The notes: a model not told the origin generated them from the sequence alone. DNA of 64,000 nt from Macrosoma leucophasiata (GCA_036365455.1 JAWQUS010000011.1:4298001-4362000), one strand, 5' to 3'; numbered from the stretch's first letter, positions 1-11,794 are shown. Numbers and translations: made by a program.

Positions 1-285
1 TGTCGAATGAGCGAATGACTAAACAGATATACAATGCGAATGTGGATGGTTGCATAGGCCCTGGAAGACCAGGACGGTCAGTCTTGGTCTTCCAGGGCCA
101 TACCATGACCAAATAGGTCGAGTTCTGTCTGATGGTGGGGTCAAAAGTCTTAGGAATCGGCGTGCATGTATAAAGAGAATGATGAAGGTAGACGATGCAC
201 GAGAGGTTTGTTAGGACCGGGGTATTTGGCGCTCTACACTCTCTGCCTACCCCGTTAGGGACCTGGCGTCAAGATACATACATAC
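1..285 (+). pseudogene. LINE reverse-transcriptase ORF, C-terminal remnant
   Basis: Conceptual reading gives ERMTKQIYNANVDGC, then [20 protein letters not shown], then IWRSTLSAYPVRDLA, and a CATACATA tail. It carries a frame change at a 15-bp inverted duplication (57-71/85-99) and an internal stop. The same 3' end recurs at 48882, 50140 and 53398. Confidence 0.75.
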
Positions 286-387
286 ATAAGTTTAAAGTTA
301 AGGAGATCAATTTTTATGTATGTTGGTTTTACTATAAGGAGAGAAAATAACTTAGATCGTATAATTTAATTCTTTTAATTATAGCCA

Positions 388-603
388 TTACAAAACAAAG
401 TAAAAAGATAAAATTTGGTATAATGGTGTCGGAGATTTTGTTGCGAGTTCAGTAGTTAACTCAGGTACTACCGGTGTATCTGGCGATGAGTTGTCTACAC
501 TGAACGACTTCTTGTTTACTCTTTTTTCTTTTTGAAAATCTGCAGGCTCAGAATTGTAGTACGCTTGTGAATGTTTTATGGCATTTCCGGTGATAACCTC
601 CAT
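388..603 (-). CDS. Candidate terminal exon, unknown protein
   Basis: Open frame of 71 codons ending in TAA: hydrophilic, Ser/Thr/Pro/Lys-rich (KSFSVDNSSPDTPVVPELTT) with a hydrophobic end, YQILSFYFVL. An AG at 604-605 could be an acceptor, but its pyrimidine tract is poor. An ATG at 636 also exists. Composition looks more coding than other short frames nearby. No family recognised; may be chance. Confidence 0.25.
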   Translation of the reverse strand: MEVITGNAIKHSQAYYNSEPADFQKEKRVNKKSFSVDNSSPDTPVVPELTTELATKSPTPLYQILSFYFVL

Positions 604-672
604 CTGTATATTTATCAGGTAAAATAATGTTCGCATATTTAAGGTTATGTTTTTTTCTGACTTTCAGTTATA

Positions 673-880
673 AAAATACGCTTACGCTTATACTCACAGC
701 CTCACAGTAGGTATAAACCTGTGTCGTGGGTACCGTTATACACATATAACACATACACAAACACTCAGACCCGAAACAAATATCTGTAGCCCATACAAAT
801 ATTGGTCCCGGTGCGGAGATCGAACCCGTGACCCTTCGAATTAAACGGTCTTCTCACACCGTTGGGCTAAGCGGATCGTC
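673..880 (-). mobile_element. tRNA-derived SINE, family A
   Basis: Read on -: a tRNA-like head with box A and box B (GGTTCGATC), then ACAAATATTTG, a TGTGTATGTGT run and a body ending near GTGAGTGTAAGCG. No functional tRNA fold is claimed. Confidence 0.75.
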
Positions 881-2235
881 AGTTTGACATTTCTTTAATG
901 TCTCTTGAGAACAAAATAAATTTTCCCTCACTTTTATTACAAATTAATTATTCAACGGTTTCTGTACGTATAACAGTTCCCACTACACAATATATATTAC
1001 GGAGTACGAGACAGCTGATGCGCAGAAAGAGATCGCCGTGGACCGATCATGCTATTTCACTCGCACCAACGTACATGTATATTCATCGCGCGCACGCCTG
1101 GAGTAGACTTCAATGTGCCTGGGAAGATAGGGGAACCATCGAAAGTGACTGGGAATTGTGGAAACATTATTCGTATAGTTTTCTGAATAACAGTCAGATT
1201 TTATACTATGACGAAAGTAGATTTATAAATAATTAGACTGTGAGGGTGTCTGGCAAGGGGTTGCCACCGTCCAAAGTGTCCGCCGATAGACGAGGCGGTT
1301 TCTAATATGATTGTAAGTTAAAATATATGAAAACTAAGTTTTATACTATCACAAATTTGAAACACAATTTTACTCACCTTTACTACCTGTTACCTGCCAA
1401 AGCCACCGCCACCCAGGTTGTATATTTTGGTTTTGCTTATACCTGTATAGGGGACATATATAGAAGAATTTCCAGGTGTATAGGGGACATATATAGAAGA
1501 ATTTCCAGGTTTTATAATATAACGAAGGTCTGGGCGTCGCAGGCTCTTAGAATATAGCGAGATTTTGCAAATAATAATAAATAGGTAAGATTGAACTTAA
1601 ATAATATTTTTTAAATATATTTTTAGATTATTGTAATTACTTATAGTAATGTAAGTAATTGTAACTACCTGTAAATATTAGAAAAAAGAAGATTAATATT
1701 AAAATACATTATTTTGTAAGTAGCTTGTTAAAAATATTAAATTCTGTATTGTTAACACTCCTCTAATATCTTTGGTTAACACAATAATCAAGCTAATCCA
1801 ATGCTCAGCAATTCGTTTCCATAACGATTAAATTTTTTTTGCCTATCGTTTCATGAGCTGAACTTACCAATAGCCAAAAGGGACAGGGGTCAGTTAATAT
1901 TCAGGATTAGTCTCACGCATGTGTAGTATCCCAGTATTTCGGGATTCCGGTATCCAGGTATGCATTCTATACTTTGACTTATTATTTACCAATAATCTCG
2001 CGCCACAACTGGGGAACACTTAAGGACGGCGACAAACTAAACGACAAGTCGGTATAAATGTGAACGGTGATGCATAATCCGTACGAATTGCGATAATAAT
2101 GGGTATTGTTAAAAATCGCGACAATGATTCAGACCCCAGCGGATGTGTAGTACAGTCTTGCATTTAGGTTGGTACCTACGGGTTTTTTGCCGATTATCGT
2201 CAAATAGGTTAATGCAGTTTTTGTTTGCAGTTCAG
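881..2235. other. AT-rich, no gene seen
   Basis: Only the 33-bp duplication at 1447 stands out. A 112-codon open frame at 898-1236 + has no family resemblance and looks like chance. Confidence 0.5.
1447..1511. repeat. Tandem duplication of about 33 bp
   Basis: TATAGGGGACATATATAGAA + GAATTTCCAGG occurs twice in a row. Confidence 0.75.
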
Positions 2236-2515
2236 CAGTTTTTACTGGTGGTAGAGCTCCAGTGACGGAGCTCGCGGGCGTAGGCACCACCCTAATATAC
2301 TTGCCGCTAAATGGTAGTGTTCAGCACTATCGTGTTCCGGTCAGGTGGTAATGTAAGGCCCTGTAATTGTCGGCACAGAGGCACAATACCTAAGGCCTCA
2401 GAAGTGGTAACGCATCTGCATTTTGACCTCTGGTTATTAATTGTGTGGGTGTCTATAGGCTGCAGTCATCACTTAACATCAATGTGAACTGCATGGGAGT
2501 TTGCACTTTCATTAA
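2236..2515 (-). mobile_element. Interspersed element, family E, near full length
   Basis: Reference copy for this label. Read on -: GTGGCAAACAAGCATGCAGT-like start, TTCACATTGATGTTAAGTGA, GACTGCAGCCTATAGACA, a GGAACACGATAGTGCTGAAC block and an end near CTCTACCACCAGTAAAA. About 280 bases, no terminal inverted repeats found, no ORF. It recurs some 20 times here. Confidence 0.75.
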
Positions 2516-2940
2516 AAAAAATGCTTCGGCCATTTTGTGGTAACTGTTGCTAAGCTTGAAGTCCCACTTTAGAGTATTCAGGAGTAATCAGGAGTCATCA
2601 TGCGTTTGAAAGGAGGAACAATAAAGTCTGTTATTTATTTGCGAGGGAAGAGAACTTACGTAGCAATACGCAAACGAATACTTTTGGAACACCAAATACC
2701 TAAAAAAGTATTCGAATAGAGTGCAATTGTTTAAGTATGTATGTATTTTCCACTTTGGTTTTATTATTTAAGTAAGCCTTGTACGTTAAGGAAAATTATG
2801 AAGCGTTTAAAATGAATCCCTTGAAACTGAGGTCATGAGAATCAGCGTGACTAATGTACTTAAAATAATAAGTCACAGTCTTATGCATATAAGTGATATA
2901 TGTCAGGTAATTGCGCGCCTAACTATAGTCATTATTTATA
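2516..2940. other. No feature seen
   Basis: AT-rich sequence between a family E copy and a Helitron-like element. Confidence 0.5.
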
Positions 2941-3199
2941 TCTATCTATATATATAAAAATCAATTGCTGTTCGTTAGTCTTGCTAAAACTCAAGAACGG
3001 CTTGACCAATTTGGCTAATTTTGGTTTTGAATGATACTTGGAAGTCCAGGGAAGGTTTAAAAGGTAAGAAAATATGAAGAAATAGAAGGGAAATAGTAAA
3101 AACCTCAATTTCATTTTCCCATACAAATAGTCCATATGTATCAAACCTTTGACACATTATTTCATTCTAAGGCAATACGAAGTTTGCCGGGTCCGCTAG
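2941..3199 (+). mobile_element. Helitron-like non-autonomous element
   Basis: Starts TCTATCTATATATA, contains TTGCTGTTCGTTAGTC, ends GGGTCCGCTAG. Flanked by A on the left and T on the right: the TC...CTRR structure between A and T typical of Helitrons. Confidence 0.55.
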
Positions 3200-4007
3200 T
3201 TTATTATATTTATTTCACATACTTAAATGTATCATTACAGGTTTTCCCCAATGTGATAGTTAAGCAAATCATTTTACAAATTAGGAATTTTATTATACTT
3301 AATTTATAGAAAATTCACCTCAGTAATATAAACAACATAAATAAAAATTGAAACTTAATAAAACAATAAAAGTACTCGTATATTCTCTGTCATAGTAAAT
3401 AGGGTTTATTCCCGCTGTCCCCGAGCCCCGTGTCCCCGTGGACAACCGTAGTTCCATAGATTATTTAAATATTCTTTTATGCAATGACATTGGGAAACAA
3501 GCATGCACTTCACCCATTGATATACAAAAAACCCTTTATCAATGACTTCACCTCAATTTGCGGACAGCATATTGGGGTGAAGCTGAAGTATGAGCATATG
3601 TAGTTAATATTCTACGCATTACACTGCTAAAAACTGGAGTTCAATCGGCACATGCGATGCCACCTGCCTAAGTTGTTATGACTGTTTCCATCTGGCGGAA
3701 GATAGATTATATAATGCGGTGGTTCCTACATCATCGAGCTCCGATACTGAAAACAGTTCCAGAGTCGGAACCATACCACCAGTAGATATAATAGAATTAT
3801 TGGGTATAATTGATTATTATGTAGGATACTACTTCACTATTAGTATAAAAGAAGTTAAAATGAACCCGTGAATGGCCAATGATTTGGTGCAATCACACTC
3901 ATCTTTTAAAAGTATTTTTCGAAAGTGCTTAGATGAAAATGATTTGAAATACTATCTTGAGAACGATAGAGCTAGAATCAAAAAGATTGCATTAAGCATT
4001 TGGATTT
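3200..4007. other. No gene seen
   Basis: Short reversed family E-like scraps around 3480-3760 (CATGCACTTCACC, GCGGTGGTTCCTACATC) and nothing else recognised. Confidence 0.4.
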
Positions 4008-4078
4008 TATGTGGATGTTTATAGGCTGCAGTATTCACTTACCATCGATGTGAACTGTGTGCTTGAATAGGACTTTCA
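4008..4078 (-). mobile_element. Family E fragment
   Basis: Only the GACTGCAGCCTATAGA and CATTGATG portion remains. Confidence 0.5.
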
Positions 4079-4149
4079 TAACATAAAATTATGCGTGAGG
4101 CCGGTATTATTTATATATTGCTAGGAGAAGCAATATGTCAATTATCAGA

Positions 4150-4455
4150 GATCGTAATTATAAAAGTTACTTCACGCCTGTCTTCGCCTAAGACATAGGA
4201 GAGGTAAATCGATGCGTTCAAGCATACATGTAGACACCCACGAATTGCTGATTACGTTTGGGCCCGTGTTACAGGTGGGACGAGCCTACGGATATCTCCG
4301 GGTACATTACCAAACTCCTATGAAATGTGAACTGGGAAACTTACAGAAATTAATAATAATAGGTACTTTATTTCTGATAGTTCCCGGGAATCGAACCCAG
4401 GAACGACCCTGAGCGTAGCATTCGTGGCCTGCTAGTACTAGACTACTGAGTTAGT
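4150..4455 (-). mobile_element. tRNA-derived SINE, family B
   Basis: Read on -: a tRNA-like head (box B GGGTTCGATTCCCGGG), then a body containing AATTTCCCAGT-like and CCGGAGAT segments and ending GGCGTGAAGTAAC. About 300 bases. It carries a small insertion around 4350. Confidence 0.65.
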
Positions 4456-4865
4456 GATATTAAAGCATCACAAAAAGCTTGAACTCCTATAGGTCATTTA
4501 CTTGCGCAAATGTAATGACCCTTCATTATGAAATCTCGCAGTCGTTAGCGCAAGGGCGTCCAAACGTTCTACGCGTTATTGTACCAAATTTTGTGTGATT
4601 TACCAAATTATTATTTTTTTGGAGTTCCATTTCCCATCGCCTCTCCTCCTGTTGTATATGCTACTCTATCTTTGACAGGTGACTACGTGGACTTAATAAC
4701 CTAAATCCCTGAGTAACGAAAGTGTATATCGCGATGATTTTTGATTGCTTCAGAACCACCATTATTCTGGATTATCTTCTGCTCCTTCTGTCCAACAATA
4801 CGCGTCGCGACACCACCTCCTTAGTACTTTGAACTACTTTGAAGACTATTGATAGGACTTACGGC

Positions 4866-4998
4866 CATATACTCAAACGTCACTTAAATCTAAGTGGGAC
4901 TTAAAAGTCTTCTGTCTTTATAAAACACTTTAAAACGATAGAGATAGCGCACATTTGAGGGTTGCTTAAAATTGAGTGACGTTTGAGTATTCGGCAAT
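4866..4998. mobile_element. Foldback element
   Basis: ATACTCAAACGTCACTTAA faces TGAGTGACGTTTGAGTAT. A half copy lies at 24838-24888. Confidence 0.5.
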
Positions 4999-4999
4999 T

Positions 5000-6249
5000 A
5001 GTATTTTTTTTCAGAAAATATATCTTCTTATACATACATACCTATTTAAATTAGAACACGATTGATATCAAATAATAATAATTCATTACATTCCATCGCG
5101 TAAGTTCGCTCACTAAGCGAAGCATTCCAAGCATACCGTTTAACAAAGGTGGCGCTTAAAATGTCTTTGCCGTTGGGAAATCTCTACCAAGCGCATCGCG
5201 GTAACTAGGTCGGCGTTGCTATGTACAGTTAGGGAAATCTTCGCTTATCAACAATCAAAAAATACAATCTTTATTATCACGGTGGTGCCCATGTCGCATG
5301 TGGTCATGCGGCCTGTTCCCTGATAATTCACCTTCACAGTAATGGCCTTATCATACTAGCGGATTGCGAGCGTCTTCAAAGCGAAACGTGTGCAACGATG
5401 ACGTTACGGGCGCGTAACGAATGCGCCGCGCATTCGCACCAAATTCGTTGCGGACTTTTTTCTACAGTCTCGTACAAACCACCACCACTGCCGTTCACTT
5501 CAGCTGAAAATCTCAAATTATGTGTCTGAAGACACTTCTTCACTTCTTAAGTTAGATTCTATCAGATGCAATAACTCATAAAACGTAAGTCCTACGTAAG
5601 TCCTTTCGTTCCTACCTCAACAATGTCAACATTCGCAGGTAGAAACGAAATTGTATTGGATTATTTTATATTAATTTGCAAAACAACACAAAGTAGTCGC
5701 TCTCTTGCATTCGATTAATTGATAATGGATCCTCCCAAATCCGTCGAAGTTTTAGTTTTCGTCAAAAGCCAATAGCAATGTTTCCTCGTCGGAATCAATT
5801 TTTGTTACTGAGTGTATTGTACGTCGTTAACTCGCTACAAACACGCAACGAAGTCGTTGCGTATCTGCCATGTGTCCGCGACGTCGTCGCTGTGCAAGCC
5901 GCGCCCGCCTCGCCCCGCAGCCGCTCTCAAACCGCTAGAATGATAAGGCTCTAAATCAGGGTAGGCTGGAGCAGTCCTTCGTAAAAATTAGGTTAGGTTT
6001 AAAGATCTTTATTCTCATAAAAACATACAGTTCTTTTAGAATGAGATACATATTACATTAATTTTAATAGAATGTCAGTAGTACACCTCTGGTGCTTAGA
6101 GTTAGTGCTTAGATTAGTATTTTTGTTATTAAGTTAGATAGTGATACTATTAATTATTTAATTTATTTTGTTTTGTTAACTTATGGTGTATATATGTATC
6201 TCCACGCCAAGTCCCTTACTGGCTAGGCAGAGAGTAATGGTAGTAGTAG
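5000..6249. other. Unassigned; small G+C-rich islands
   Basis: G+C-rich patches at 5390-5460 and 5870-5945 interrupt AT-rich DNA; 5985-6240 resembles a reversed LINE tail. No ORF or promoter motif was convincing. Confidence 0.35.
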
Positions 6250-7060
6250 AGAAGAGTAATGGTAGAGAGTAAAATGGTAGTGTTCAGCGCTATCGTGTTC
6301 CGGTCAAATGATACAATAGATTTTACTGGTGGTAGAACTCCAGTGACGGAGCTCTATACTTACCTCTAAATGGTAGTGTTCAGCACTATCGTGTTCCGGC
6401 CAGGTGGTAATGTACGGCCCTGTAATTTCCGGCACAGAGGCATGCATTTTGACCTTGGTCTTTGTGTGGGTGGCTGCAGCCATCACTTCACATCAATGTG
6501 AACTGCATGCTCGTTTGCCACTTACATTTCATAAAAAAAAGATTATGTAGGGCTCTGTAATTTCTGGCACAGAGTTATAACAACTTAGACCTCGGGAGTG
6601 GTAACGCATCTACATTGAATCTCTGGTTTTTATGTATAGACCAGCGGACCCGACAAGACTTCGTCCTGTTAATAAGATTTGTTGACTCTTTGACGTTAGG
6701 AACACACCTACATTGAGTAGACAGTGAGTGTTTGTAATTTAATATGAACTTTATACAATAGAATAGAGAATAAAGCTCGAATTGAGTCTACGTTTTAGTT
6801 AGAAATCGTTTGTATCGGAAAAAGAAAAGGGCTGTTTTTAGGATTTTCCTGACAATTTTCTCACCTTTTAAACCTTCCCTTCCCGTGGAGGTCTTCCACG
6901 AACATTTCAAGACCAAGATGCATTCATATACAAAATAGATCCGTTCAGCCGTTCTCGAGTTTTAGCGAGACTAACGAACAGCAATTGATTTTTAAATATA
7001 TAGATGTTTTTAAACTACAGTATTCAATTGCCATCAATGTGAACTGTACTGTACTTTTTC
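6250..7060 (-). mobile_element. Family E copies, one split by a Helitron-like element
   Basis: 6268-6530 is one partly rearranged copy. A second runs 6545-6640 and resumes at 7005-7060, interrupted by the insertion at 6641-7004. Confidence 0.65.
6641..7004 (-). mobile_element. Helitron-like element inserted in family E
   Basis: Read on -: TCTATATATTTAAAAATC ... GGGTCCGCTGG, between A and T of an otherwise continuous family E sequence, with no target duplication. Confidence 0.6.
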
Positions 7061-7383
7061 AATAATGCCATAAAAAGTGATGCAGTTAAAATAATTTTAA
7101 AACTGGAAATGATAGCAATAATATCGACCACATTTTTATTATTTATTCATATGATTTCTTATTTATTATTCTATGCCTATCGAATTACAATCGATTAACT
7201 TTTGTTAATAATTAATTAGTTCAATTGGAACTATGTCTCGAGTCCTTTGTTTTCGTTATTTTGCAAACGGAACTTCCCTCCTTTATTTTCGGTAGGGCAA
7301 ATATTCACGATTCTAATATTTTATATTACGCAATAACACATGCGATTGAATTTTTGAAATTAAAGAAATAAGGGATAGAAAAT

Positions 7384-7450
7384 GTTGACTTCGGGCAGAA
7401 GTCGAACCTGCGACCTCAGGATAACCAGTCCAGCCTAGTTCCTAGTTCTT
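7384..7450 (-). mobile_element. tRNA-derived SINE head, family C
   Basis: Reverse of the 9450-9530 module (CAGGTTCGA box B, TCCTGAGGTCGCAGG). It sits just left of the Harbinger-like element at 7484. Confidence 0.6.
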
Positions 7451-7483
7451 ACTATGTACTAGCTAAGCTGTAAATACCGCTTA

Positions 7484-8770
7484 GGGGCCATCCATAAATT
7501 ACGTCACACGTAAATGGGGAGGGAGGGTATCACCGAAATGTGACAATGTGTGACAAGGGGCAGGAGGGGTCGAAAGTTTTGTGACGTCACATGTTAAAAT
7601 TTTTAAAATACTGAAACGTGAAATCTAGATGTGAATAAAAAACTCTAAAAATCTACGAACTTGATCTATATTTATCAATAATTCACTATATTTATTGATT
7701 CGAGTGAGACTCAACTTCACAAGAATTTTGAATGGTAAGGGTTTAAATAGGTTTAAGTCGTCTGCGAGTGCTCGCTCGCTTTTCTACCGTTCCGCGCGTC
7801 GGTTGTTAGCGAGACCTGCGACAAGTACTGCCACATGCGCCGGCGCAGTGACTTCAATACGTTCCTATTGTTTACTTGACCATTGTCTTTTGCCGAGTGA
7901 CAGTCAAAGTTATCTCAGTTTACTTATTTTAATATTTTTAATTTATCATTAAATTATTTTAAAATGAATAAAAAGATAGATTTAGGTATTCTCTACCGTA
8001 GAAACAAAAATCAAATGGTTATGTAGTCGTAGGAACTGATGACAACGAGGCTAAGTTTGCTCCATTATTACTACAATTGTCATTAAATCTCCGAGCATCA
8101 TCCCATTTGAAACAAGTTCCATACGACAGTTATTGCCCTAGTGTCGAGTCATACATTTTTAAAAGATCGTGTAGCGTATGTGGTTTATATTTTTCATCAT
8201 ATAAAGCCTCTAATCAACACAAACAATCACATAAAAAACAAGAGATGTTACCTATAACAAAAATTCGTCCTCAAAGAATTGCAGCTAGACGTGCCCGAGA
8301 AATTCTCTGTTTAATGAATGATGACGATGCTTTATGGATGGAAGAAAATGATGTCGACATAAAGGATGTTCCTGATGTTCAAATTAAGAACGAAAATGAA
8401 GTGCCTGATTTACCAGTAATTGCTGATATAAAAGAGTGGATCCAAAGCCCATGGACACTAGATAATTAAGTTTTTTATATATATAATTAACGTAATTAGT
8501 CGTTTATTGTTTTTTAACTAGTCGTTGTTTTTTCAGTTATCTGAAATATTGGAATTTATGTTGATTTTATAAGATTATTTAATAAAAATAAGCAAAAAAT
8601 GGAAAAAGCTGTTTTCTCTCGATTATTTTTGAGTACATGAATAAATTTTAAAAATATGTGACGTCACATCAGGAGGGGGGGGCTTATAAAAATGTGACAA
8701 CCTGTGACAAGGACGGGGGGAGGGGTCCAAAAGTCCCGAAATTCGTGTGACGTAATTTATGGATGGCCCC
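7484..8770 (+). mobile_element. PIF/Harbinger-like element carrying a zinc-finger ORF
   Basis: 1287 bases with long imperfect terminal inverted repeats (GGGGCCATCCATAAATTACG at both ends, roughly 150 bases including GTGACGTCACAT) and the TTA target duplication (7481-7483, 8771-8773). TTA duplications and GGGCC-type ends are typical of PIF/Harbinger; no transposase is present, so the superfamily is an inference. Confidence 0.7.
8002..8469 (+). pseudogene. Zinc-finger ORF inside the Harbinger-like element, start lost
   Basis: Open for about 155 codons after a stop at 7999, with no ATG before the conserved part. One C2H2 finger (CSVCGLYFSSYKASNQHKQS then H, i.e. C-x2-C-x12-H-x3-H), a basic stretch (RPQRIAARRAREI) and an acidic C-terminus ending in WTLDN. 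Composition is coding-like. Could be a degraded transposon accessory protein, or an exon of a spliced one or of a captured host gene. Family not recognised. Confidence 0.5.
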
Positions 8771-8835
8771 TTAGCTACCGAAGTACTAGTACTTACTACG
8801 TAGGTATTAGTACTTCGGTATAATAATAATGTCAA

Positions 8836-9125
8836 CTGCCTCGGTAGCCTAGTGGAAGCAGGCCACTACTACTACGCTGAGGTCTTGGGTCCGAATCCCG
8901 GGTAGGGAGTTCCTTCCAAAGGGGTAAATCCTTTATCTCTGGTTCTATTGAGATTTTTCCATTTTCTGGAAATTTCCCAGTATCTCGAAGTTTGGTAATG
9001 TGCCCGGAGATGTTAACAGGCTCGCCACCTGTTACATGGGCCAAAACGTAACCGGCGAATCGTGGGTGTTTGCATGTATGCTTGAATGCATGCATTTACC
9101 TCTGCCTACCCCTTCGGGGATTACA
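8836..9125 (+). mobile_element. tRNA-derived SINE, family B
   Basis: Complete copy: CTCGGTAGCCTAGTGG head, box B GGTCCGAATCCCGGG, body through CCTACCCCTTCGGGG to GGCGTGAAGC. It is joined directly to a LINE 3' end that starts near 9130, as if the SINE were mobilised with or inserted next to that LINE. Confidence 0.75.
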
Positions 9126-9440
9126 GGCGTGAAGCTATGTTAATAATGTCAACCCTTGAAACGTCCCACCGCTGGGCACGAGTCCTCCCTTACCTCACCA
9201 TGCTGCTCGAATGCGGGTTGGTGGAGATACGGGTTAGTGGCCCACCCGCTGTCGGATGTTTTCAAACCGCCCATTAGGCCTCCGAAAAGGTTTAACGACT
9301 GCTATCTATCGATAGCAACCGGGACCGACGGCTTAACGTGCCCTCCAAAGCACGGAAACGCGCGTATTAATTTGCCGTTAGCGGTCACCCATCACACACC
9401 CGACCACGCCCGTATCGCTTAACCGAGTAGATCGCTTCCA
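9126..9440 (+). mobile_element. LINE 3' end, family M
   Basis: ACGTCCCACCGCTGGGCACG, then CTGTCGGATGTTTTCAAACC and the hairpin CTATCTATCGATAGCAACCG. No ORF. Copies at 39740 and 60665 and a scrap at 51590. Confidence 0.6.
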
Positions 9441-9449
9441 ATCTACACG

Positions 9450-9530
9450 TACTTCGGTAGCTTAGTGGTAAAGTGGCTGGACTGGTTATCCTGAGGTCGC
9501 AGGTTCGATTCCTGCCCGAAGTAAAATTTT
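9450..9530 (+). mobile_element. tRNA-derived SINE head, family C
   Basis: 72-base tRNA-shaped module: acceptor arms ACTTCGG/CCGAAGT, box A TAGCTTAGTGG, box B GGTTCGATTCC, then a T-rich tail. The anticodon arm is not clean and copies recur (7384, 57212), so I call it a SINE, not a tRNA gene. Confidence 0.6.
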
Positions 9531-9659
9531 TCTTTTCCTTTTTTCTTTAATTTCTAAAATACTCACAATTCGCCTGTTATGTTTAAGTGTAATAGGAGGC
9601 GAGTCAATATCAATAGATAATCAATCGGCACATGAACAACCAGCGAAAGCTCTGGAAAA

Positions 9660-9765
9660 CTTCCCAAAAAAAAATCCAGGCTCGCTTTTGATTCGAGAAT
9701 CGAACCCTTAACCCCAGCGTCACAGTAGTGACCTACTATCACTAGACTACTGAAGCAGCTCAGTT
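9660..9765 (-). mobile_element. tRNA-like SINE head, diverged
   Basis: Read on -: box B TTCGATTCTCG and box A-like segments in about 80 bases, close to family B or C heads. Followed by a family E copy. Confidence 0.45.
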
Positions 9766-9789
9766 TTTTTAATGTAGGTAATGAAGCTA

Positions 9790-10035
9790 TGAATATAGCA
9801 AACAAGAATGCAGTTCACATGGATGTTAAGTGATGACTGCAGCCTATAGACATCTTCACCAAAACCAGAGGTCACAATGCAGATATTTGTTGCCACCCCT
9901 GAGCCCTAAGTTGTAATGTCTTGTGATAGTTATTACGGGGCCATACATTACCATCTAACCAGAACACGATAGTGCTGAGCACTACCTGAGGGCAGATAGA
10001 TTAGGGAATCGGTGGTGCCTTGCACTGGATATCTA
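9790..10035 (+). mobile_element. Family E copy
   Basis: Starts at GCAGTTCACATGGATG and ends at CTACCAACAGTAAAAA. Confidence 0.65.
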
Positions 10036-11047
10036 CCAACAGTAAAAAGTGATAAATCCAAAATTAAGTTTTATTTCAATAAGTACCAACTCGTAACTGA
10101 ATCTTTATCTTAGGACAATTCCAGTGATGTCTAAAACGGCTACGTTTTAAACCTATTGTTTCAGTTCTCCTAGGAATTAGTAATGAGGTTTCATATGCCA
10201 CACCATATCCAGGCCAGTATCATCGGAATATAAACATATCCTTGTTTGATTTGACGCTGACATCACGTATGATGCCTAGTAGTCTAAGATACTGTATAAG
10301 AAATATATGTCTCATTTATTATTTGATGATGATTAAGATTATATTTTTGTAAACTACATGTTTATATATTTATATATAATTTGATAAATGGCTAATGGGT
10401 TATCACAAAATCTCGGGCGAATACTGAAAAATGGTTTTAAAATTTTAAACTCAACTTGTCTGATTTGTTCTTGATGGAAGTCGAACATTAATATAGAGAA
10501 CAGAGAATATTCAAGAAACGTCTTTTTCTTTTATTACGAGTACAACTATAAAGATGCAAGGCACAAGTAAACTGGCGTTGTCAATATATGTACCTACTAC
10601 CAACAGTGTACCTATAAACTTTTTTGAAGGTTACTTGATTTCAAATCCAACAGCATAAGGTTGCCTTTTCAAGTGTGTCTCATCATTTATGCCTACATTT
10701 TTAATTAAAAATATGCTTACCAGCTTTCCGCGTGGTATTCGGATCAAAAAAGATCCATAAAAGCTTTCATCCCCTACTTAAATTCTAAGGGACCATTTTA
10801 TAAAAAAGTTGCCCATATTTGGTTCTGGGTCTTCAGCTAATTTTATTCCAAACTATAAAAAACCCTCTACCTTCCTCTTCCATTTTTTTCTCAAAAATCT
10901 ATTATTAAGACATAATCCAGTTACAGTTTTTTTACGGTATGTATGTACTACTTAACTCCTGGTAATATTTTTCTTAAATTGGGCAATCATTGTCACATAC
11001 AATCAGTATGTTTTTTTACCGTATAGGTAGATCAGTATTGGCAGTGC
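10036..11047. other. No feature seen
   Basis: AT-rich, with no conserved reading frame and no clear repeat structure. Confidence 0.5.
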
Positions 11048-11277
11048 TCATCAATAAATATTGCACATCGAGCCTATGAAAAGGACAATCGGCTAGTTTC
11101 GATTTCGTAGAGCGTTATCTCTGTTGCACACTGCCTACGTAAGCACTGATAGTCCGGTATTAGTCAAGACTTGGAGAAAATGGTGTACAAACGTCGCATT
11201 GGTAGGTTGCAAAAAAGCTCTATAGACCCGAAATAAGCCCAGATTCTCCTTCTTAAGGTCGATGTGCATTATTTATT
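11048..11277. mobile_element. Foldback MITE, family F
   Basis: CAATAAATATTGCACATCGA at the left, inverted at the right; inner arms carry GAGCGTTATCTCT. Other copies at 28806, 32410, 33449, 41105, 42658. Confidence 0.65.
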
Positions 11278-11284
11278 GTATGTC

Positions 11285-11333
11285 GCAAATGGGTTTCTTA
11301 AGTACAGTATCCGTACTTAAGAAACCCATTTGC
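11285..11333. repeat. Perfect 21-bp palindrome
   Basis: GCAAATGGGTTTCTTAAGTA + C repeated inverted after the loop AGTATCC; abuts the family F MITE. Confidence 0.8.
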
Positions 11334-11794
11334 AATTTGTCCATGTACAAATATTTAAGATATAATTAATTTATGTCATTAGTTCATCACCAAATAATAG
11401 TTGAGGATATTTTTAGTACCGTATCTCGAACTATTATATTAGGCGCCACAGGGTCGACTCTCCAAGCAATTTATGCACACTTCGTGTTTTGGGCTTGATG
11501 AATTATATGATCTGTTATGCTTATCATATTAGATTAGGCATCGTAATATCTAGGTCAGTGGCGATTCTTGTGGTAAGTTTTATTCAAGCGAAGTTTCAAG
11601 TTTTGTGGAAAAACGTTGGTATACACATTGTTATTGTATAAGAAGAGTAAATAAAAAAACAATGTAGGCTTCACACCCGTATGAATGGAGTATAGGCGGT
11701 GCCAAATGTATACTTTTGATACTTTTTAGAGAAAAAAAATGTCTTTAGGCGCAACTGGAACCGTGAAACAAAATAAGTGTTGAAAGTTAGGGTC

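Noticed and set aside
898..1236. 112-codon + frame
   Set aside because: Start lies at the edge of a SINE; composition is not convincing and no motif was recognised.
8623..8835. Minus-strand frame over the Harbinger-like right end
   Set aside because: It consists of the terminal inverted repeat read in translation.
9450..9530. Possible functional tRNA gene
   Set aside because: Anticodon arm not clean, T-rich tail and repeated copies point to a SINE head.
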